A stretch of 64,000 nucleotides of DNA, taken from NCBI GenBank assembly GCA_958510875.1, contig OY294067.1, positions 257,301,736-257,365,735 of the forward strand. Reading direction: 5' to 3'. Under the pieces are notes generated by a model, which did no database searches, had not been told where the DNA came from, and worked only from the letters and a program-made list of their open reading frames with translations. Position 1 is the stretch's first letter, and each line of letters begins with the position of its first letter. The position numbers and the translations under genes were made by a program. Source of the stretch: Endomychus coccineus. Lineage: Eukaryota > Arthropoda > Insecta > Coleoptera > Endomychidae. This document shows, in pieces, positions 60,245 through 64,000 of this stretch.

Positions 60245-60460
60245 TTAACGCGATCTTTCAAAGATGGTGAAATACTCAAGCACTGTTATTTCATTTTCGT
60301 CGTTGTCCCCCACCGTTTCAGATTTAATAATTTCCCTCTTGAACGATTTATAGTTCGTAAGAGTGAATATTGGTCTTTTGAAGATGTCTGACGATGGTTT
60401 TGGTTTTCCTGGATACCTTGTAGTAGAAGTATCACATGTTCTTGTTATAACAAATGCCAT
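60245..60460 (-). other. Unassigned 71-codon open frame
   Basis: The minus strand is open from an ATG at 60460 with the polar sequence RTCDTSTTRYPGKPKPSSD and a charged tail. No family is recognised and there is no supporting context, so it may be chance. Confidence 0.15.
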
Positions 60461-60931
60461 AAGTAACTAATACATTAACGAAACTTTAATTCATCGGTCA
60501 CAAAACATGGTACCGGTATATATGCACAGCTTCCTAGAAAAATCAAAATTTCAGAGAGTTAATATGCAAATTAAGTAATATCATGAAATATCTCAGAAAC
60601 TATGGATTTTGAGTATAGAGAAGTGAATCAGAACTAGGGCTTATTTGCATAATAGAATCAGTAGAAGCAAAATTGAATTTCCATTTGGGAAATTGAGATT
60701 TTCAATGTTGCTCATTCACTTTCTTCGCCCACACTTTTGCGCACCCTATAAATCATTCAACCTCCAATATTCATGATTCAGGCACTGCATATCACTAAAA
60801 ATGACAATTCACATCTGTAACTTTTTGTAGAAAAAAAACGAATTAGACAAAAACGGTTCATTTCGGGTGTAGGGTACGATACTTCAATTTGAATCAGAAT
60901 CATGAGATGAATTGAAAAATGTTGTGAAACA

Positions 60932-61112
60932 CAGGGTGTCCTATTCACAATAACAAAGGTGACGGCATTTCCGGAGAAATTGGAACTGTCACGAAAACGA
61001 AAATATTTTGGTTGGATTCATAATGTTTCCTTCACCATGTTCATAAATTTTAAAAATCGTGTTGATTTTAGTTTTCCATATATAGAATACGTTAATTCAT
61101 GAAGATACCCTG
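60932..61112. mobile_element. Small MITE with CAGGGT ends
   Basis: CAGGGTGTCC at 60932 and the complement of CAGGGTATCT ending at 61112 face each other. The inverted ends are short (about 10 bp). The right side is flanked by TA, the left by CA. Tentative. Confidence 0.4.
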
Positions 61113-61119
61113 TATATTA

Positions 61120-62385
61120 TTTTTTATTATTTCAAAAGGTGCTGATGGGTGACGTCTCATGTAATATTCCACTATGGCAAATGCATGCGATTAAAATTGG
61201 CCTAATTCCATTCAAGTACAAACTTCATCAGCATCTCAAGCATTATTTTTGGTTTATTTAATTTCTAGGTAGAAGCGTCACGACTGTTTTTAGTATTGAA
61301 TACTCTCAAAAATCTCCTGCCACTTGTTACATTTCGCTCATTAATGATCTCGGTTTCTGTATTTCCAGGCGGAAAGAACGCAATATTTGTATTCAACATT
61401 AACGGTGATTATACTCGTATATGAAATAATGTCAGATAATGAAAAAACGTTCCTTCGGTTATACTGAATTTCAAAAACTCGTTAATCAGATATGTAAATG
61501 AATCTACATAGAGTGGCGTTATCAGGTAAAGAATGAAAATATGTTAATACTTTCTCTATTGCTTTGATATTCAAATTCGTGATATTAATTTGAATGTTTT
61601 ATGAACACTCCGCTTTCCAATTATTTGAATTGTTCATGAATTCCATTATTATCGTTTCCAATTAATATTAGTAACACTTTTATTTTTATTACACCTACAT
61701 TAACTGGGAGACTCGGATGTTAATAATTCAGGTAGACAAGAATGGAGTTTTAACAATTGAAGGATTCCAATCCAACCAATTATTCATGACTGTCAGAATT
61801 TTACAGATATCAATAACATTTAAAATATTTAAAAAAAATCATTTACTAATGGAAATACTTTATTGCACTTTGAGTAAATACTTATTCAGTTACTCTGAAC
61901 GAATTAATACTCCTTATACCAAAATTAACGATGAAATTTCGATATGTAATGTTCTTTCCACGAAAAATGGTTCTTGATGTTTGAAGTAAAAGTGTACCTA
62001 TTTTCTGTGCAAGAGCTTGGCAATGAACAAACAAATAAACATAGTCGAAAAGAGCCGGAATTTAGACAATTATCTATTTATTGTACGTATTTTGAAAAGA
62101 ATTCTAATGAAAACAAGTAAACAAGTATTCATACCGTATATGTTTATATTAATTCGATAAAATAAAGGAACCTTGATAATAAAAAGTTCCATTATTTACT
62201 ATAGCGTGCGGTCTACCTACCTAACATAGTTTTAAATACTAGTTTTTTATTTACGATTACTTTCATACCAATCTGAAAATTTGTATACAGCCACACTCGA
62301 TTATTTGCTACTCAATGATAATATGGCAGCACTTTCTGTTATACTGGAATAACGTTGTTATTTCAAACGAAAAGCTATTAATCAA
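61120..62385. other. Unannotated AT-rich stretch
   Basis: Nothing recognised. The open frame 61717-61977 lacks family features. Confidence 0.35.
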
Positions 62386-62389
62386 TTTA

Positions 62390-62595
62390 ATACATGATAA
62401 TCTCGATTATTCGTGTTTCTGTTCGTTTTGGCGACGTGGGCATTTTTAATTGAAATTGGTGTGATAAGGACGCTTTGTGCTGATACATTAGTTTTAAGGA
62501 ATCCCGTTTTAGACATACTACGTCTTTTGATAATGGTCGTGAGACCGAAACGTACGTAAAAACGAAAATAATAAGCATATATATTAGTGTGACCT
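62390..62595 (-). repeat. Penelope-like terminal block, inverted copy of 58060-58270
   Basis: Its complement runs GGTCACACTAAT...ACGTACGTTTCGGTCTCACGACC...TGTATCAGCACAAAG...CACACCAATTTCAATTAAAA, colinear with 58063-58260. The open frames in the two copies share most residues (NVSAQSV..TPISIK), but because the block is terminal I do not take them as a gene. Confidence 0.65.
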
Positions 62596-62599
62596 ATTA

Positions 62600-64000
62600 T
62601 CCTAGAATTTATATATAATTGATAAATCAAGAATCATTATTAAAATGATGATATTCATTTTAACTGATTTTGGTTGTTAATTTTTGTACAAATTTATAAT
62701 TTTCACTTTAATACATTTCATGATACATATGACATTGACATTAAACACAGAATCTTACTTGTTACATCTATTTTAATAATTAATATCTATTTGTATAATT
62801 TTTCATTATTTTATTTTATTTCTTGAATTCAAATCATGTAAATATACTTTGTGACCTGTTTCTCAGACTATTCTTCTGCTGCATATACTTATTTAGGTAC
62901 ATCAAGCCACTTTTTGGTAACTACAAAACAATTGATTATTCGAAGAATCAAAAAAACATTTTCGAAGTTGAATTTTAGATCATACCCACTACCGATCACA
63001 CCCGAAAGAGAATCAGATAATAGAGTTTATACTAGTTGGCGTCTGTCATTGTATTGATTTTTACCAACATTGAAATGTTGATGTTGACTTTAGAAAGAAT
63101 GGGAAAATATCATTATATTCCTTTTGGGAAGCAAAAATTGTTTGGTATTGAGTAATTTGGATGATGACGGAACAGTTTGATCAATTTGCTATGTAATTAA
63201 TATTATCCTCAACTGAAATTCATCATCTTCATGAAACGTAGATGCAAGAGGTATGACAGAACTAAATTAAAATAGAGCAAATAATATAGCAAGGATACAA
63301 CTAGATATATTCTTGCGCATCCGCCATTTCACATTTCGTTGTAACAAGATCAAATATTCCGACTTCAGTTCAACCGAAGTGCCTCATGGCTTGTGTGAAC
63401 TAAAATGAGATATACAGGCTATTGTCCTCCTATGTTCGATGGCTATCAATTTGAGCATAAATGTGATATCAAATATGGCATTATCTATTTGAAGCGTTGA
63501 ATATTACTGTTAGAATTAGTAGGCAATAAATATGTGTCATATTTTTTATTTCGCGACACTTATAACTTCTATGATGATACACAAATTGTAGTGCATTTTA
63601 GTTTTTAGGAAGTCATACTAACACACAGTCCTCATAACCTTATACAAATAAATAAAAGTACGAAGGATTTTGCTGGTAACAAGTTACCGGCTGTAGTTTC
63701 AATTGTTTTCCTCGATTTGGGAGGAGTACTCATCGGAATGTCTTTGTGCATTTTACTTGAAAATGTAATCTAAATTGATATAACTTCAAATTAATACAAG
63801 TTTCAAAATATTTAATGCAGCCTTTAAATGAATTGAATTCACGTAATTCTTCTTGCAAAGTCTGAAACGTCATATGTTTATCTATTGTAATAAAACATCA
63901 ACCACACATCAGGAATGATTGGTATATGAACATACAAGTTGGATAATGGTACATGTCAAAAACCTTATTTCCTTATTGCTACCTCATCGACATTAATTGT
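62600..64000. other. Unannotated AT-rich stretch to window end
   Basis: No coding exon, repeat or RNA gene recognised. Confidence 0.35.

Overview
This window is AT-rich eukaryotic DNA from an insect or closely related arthropod. It shows no bacterial operon structure, and its coding signal is split into short exons with GT/GC...AG junctions. The transposon families present (P element, Penelope-like, LOA/Jockey-like and R2/R4-like LINEs, hAT, MULE, foldback elements) are typical of large insect genomes. The order cannot be fixed from sequence alone.

The only host gene I can support is the internal part of MGAT4, alpha-1,3-mannosyl-glycoprotein 4-beta-N-acetylglucosaminyltransferase (GlcNAc-transferase IV, family GT54), on the + strand. 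Six exons join in a single open frame: 9311-9483, 11270-11407, 14380-14510, 37970-38077, 40070-40263 and 43763-43896. They encode about 292 codons. The N-terminal cytosolic/transmembrane/stem part and the last roughly 45 residues are not in the window or were not found. Almost everything else lies in introns of this gene or in its flanks. Intron 3 is about 23.5 kb, and intron 4 appears to use a GC donor.

Layout. 1-5,480: Penelope-like fragments around a hAT element (1378-5208) that contains a nested foldback element (1537-3151). 5,690-8,560: a tandemly duplicated ~440 bp repeat, one copy split by a complete 2.1 kb hAT with a perfect 8-bp target duplication. 9,311-14,510: MGAT4 exons 1-3, with a TIR element (9991-10961) and a LOA/Jockey-like LINE relic in the introns. 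14,511-37,969 (intron 3): two MULEs, two large foldback elements (one with a 147-bp tandem array), a hAT fragment, a Penelope-like tandem, an R2/R4-like LINE, a solo LTR and several MITEs. 37,970-43,896: MGAT4 exons 4-6 with a P-element relic and more MITEs. 43,897-64,000: LINE and Penelope relics, a second copy of the solo LTR, a TIR element sharing its core with the one in intron 1, and a foldback element (54897-57266) whose arms are built of tandem repeats and whose interior holds a decayed cysteine-rich protein gene.

The transposon genes are all visibly broken by stops, frameshifts, deletions or lost catalytic residues. The clearest value of the window lies in the well-bounded insertions with target duplications, the foldback elements with repetitive arms, and the MGAT4 exon structure. 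I saw no tRNA, rRNA, CRISPR or prokaryotic features.
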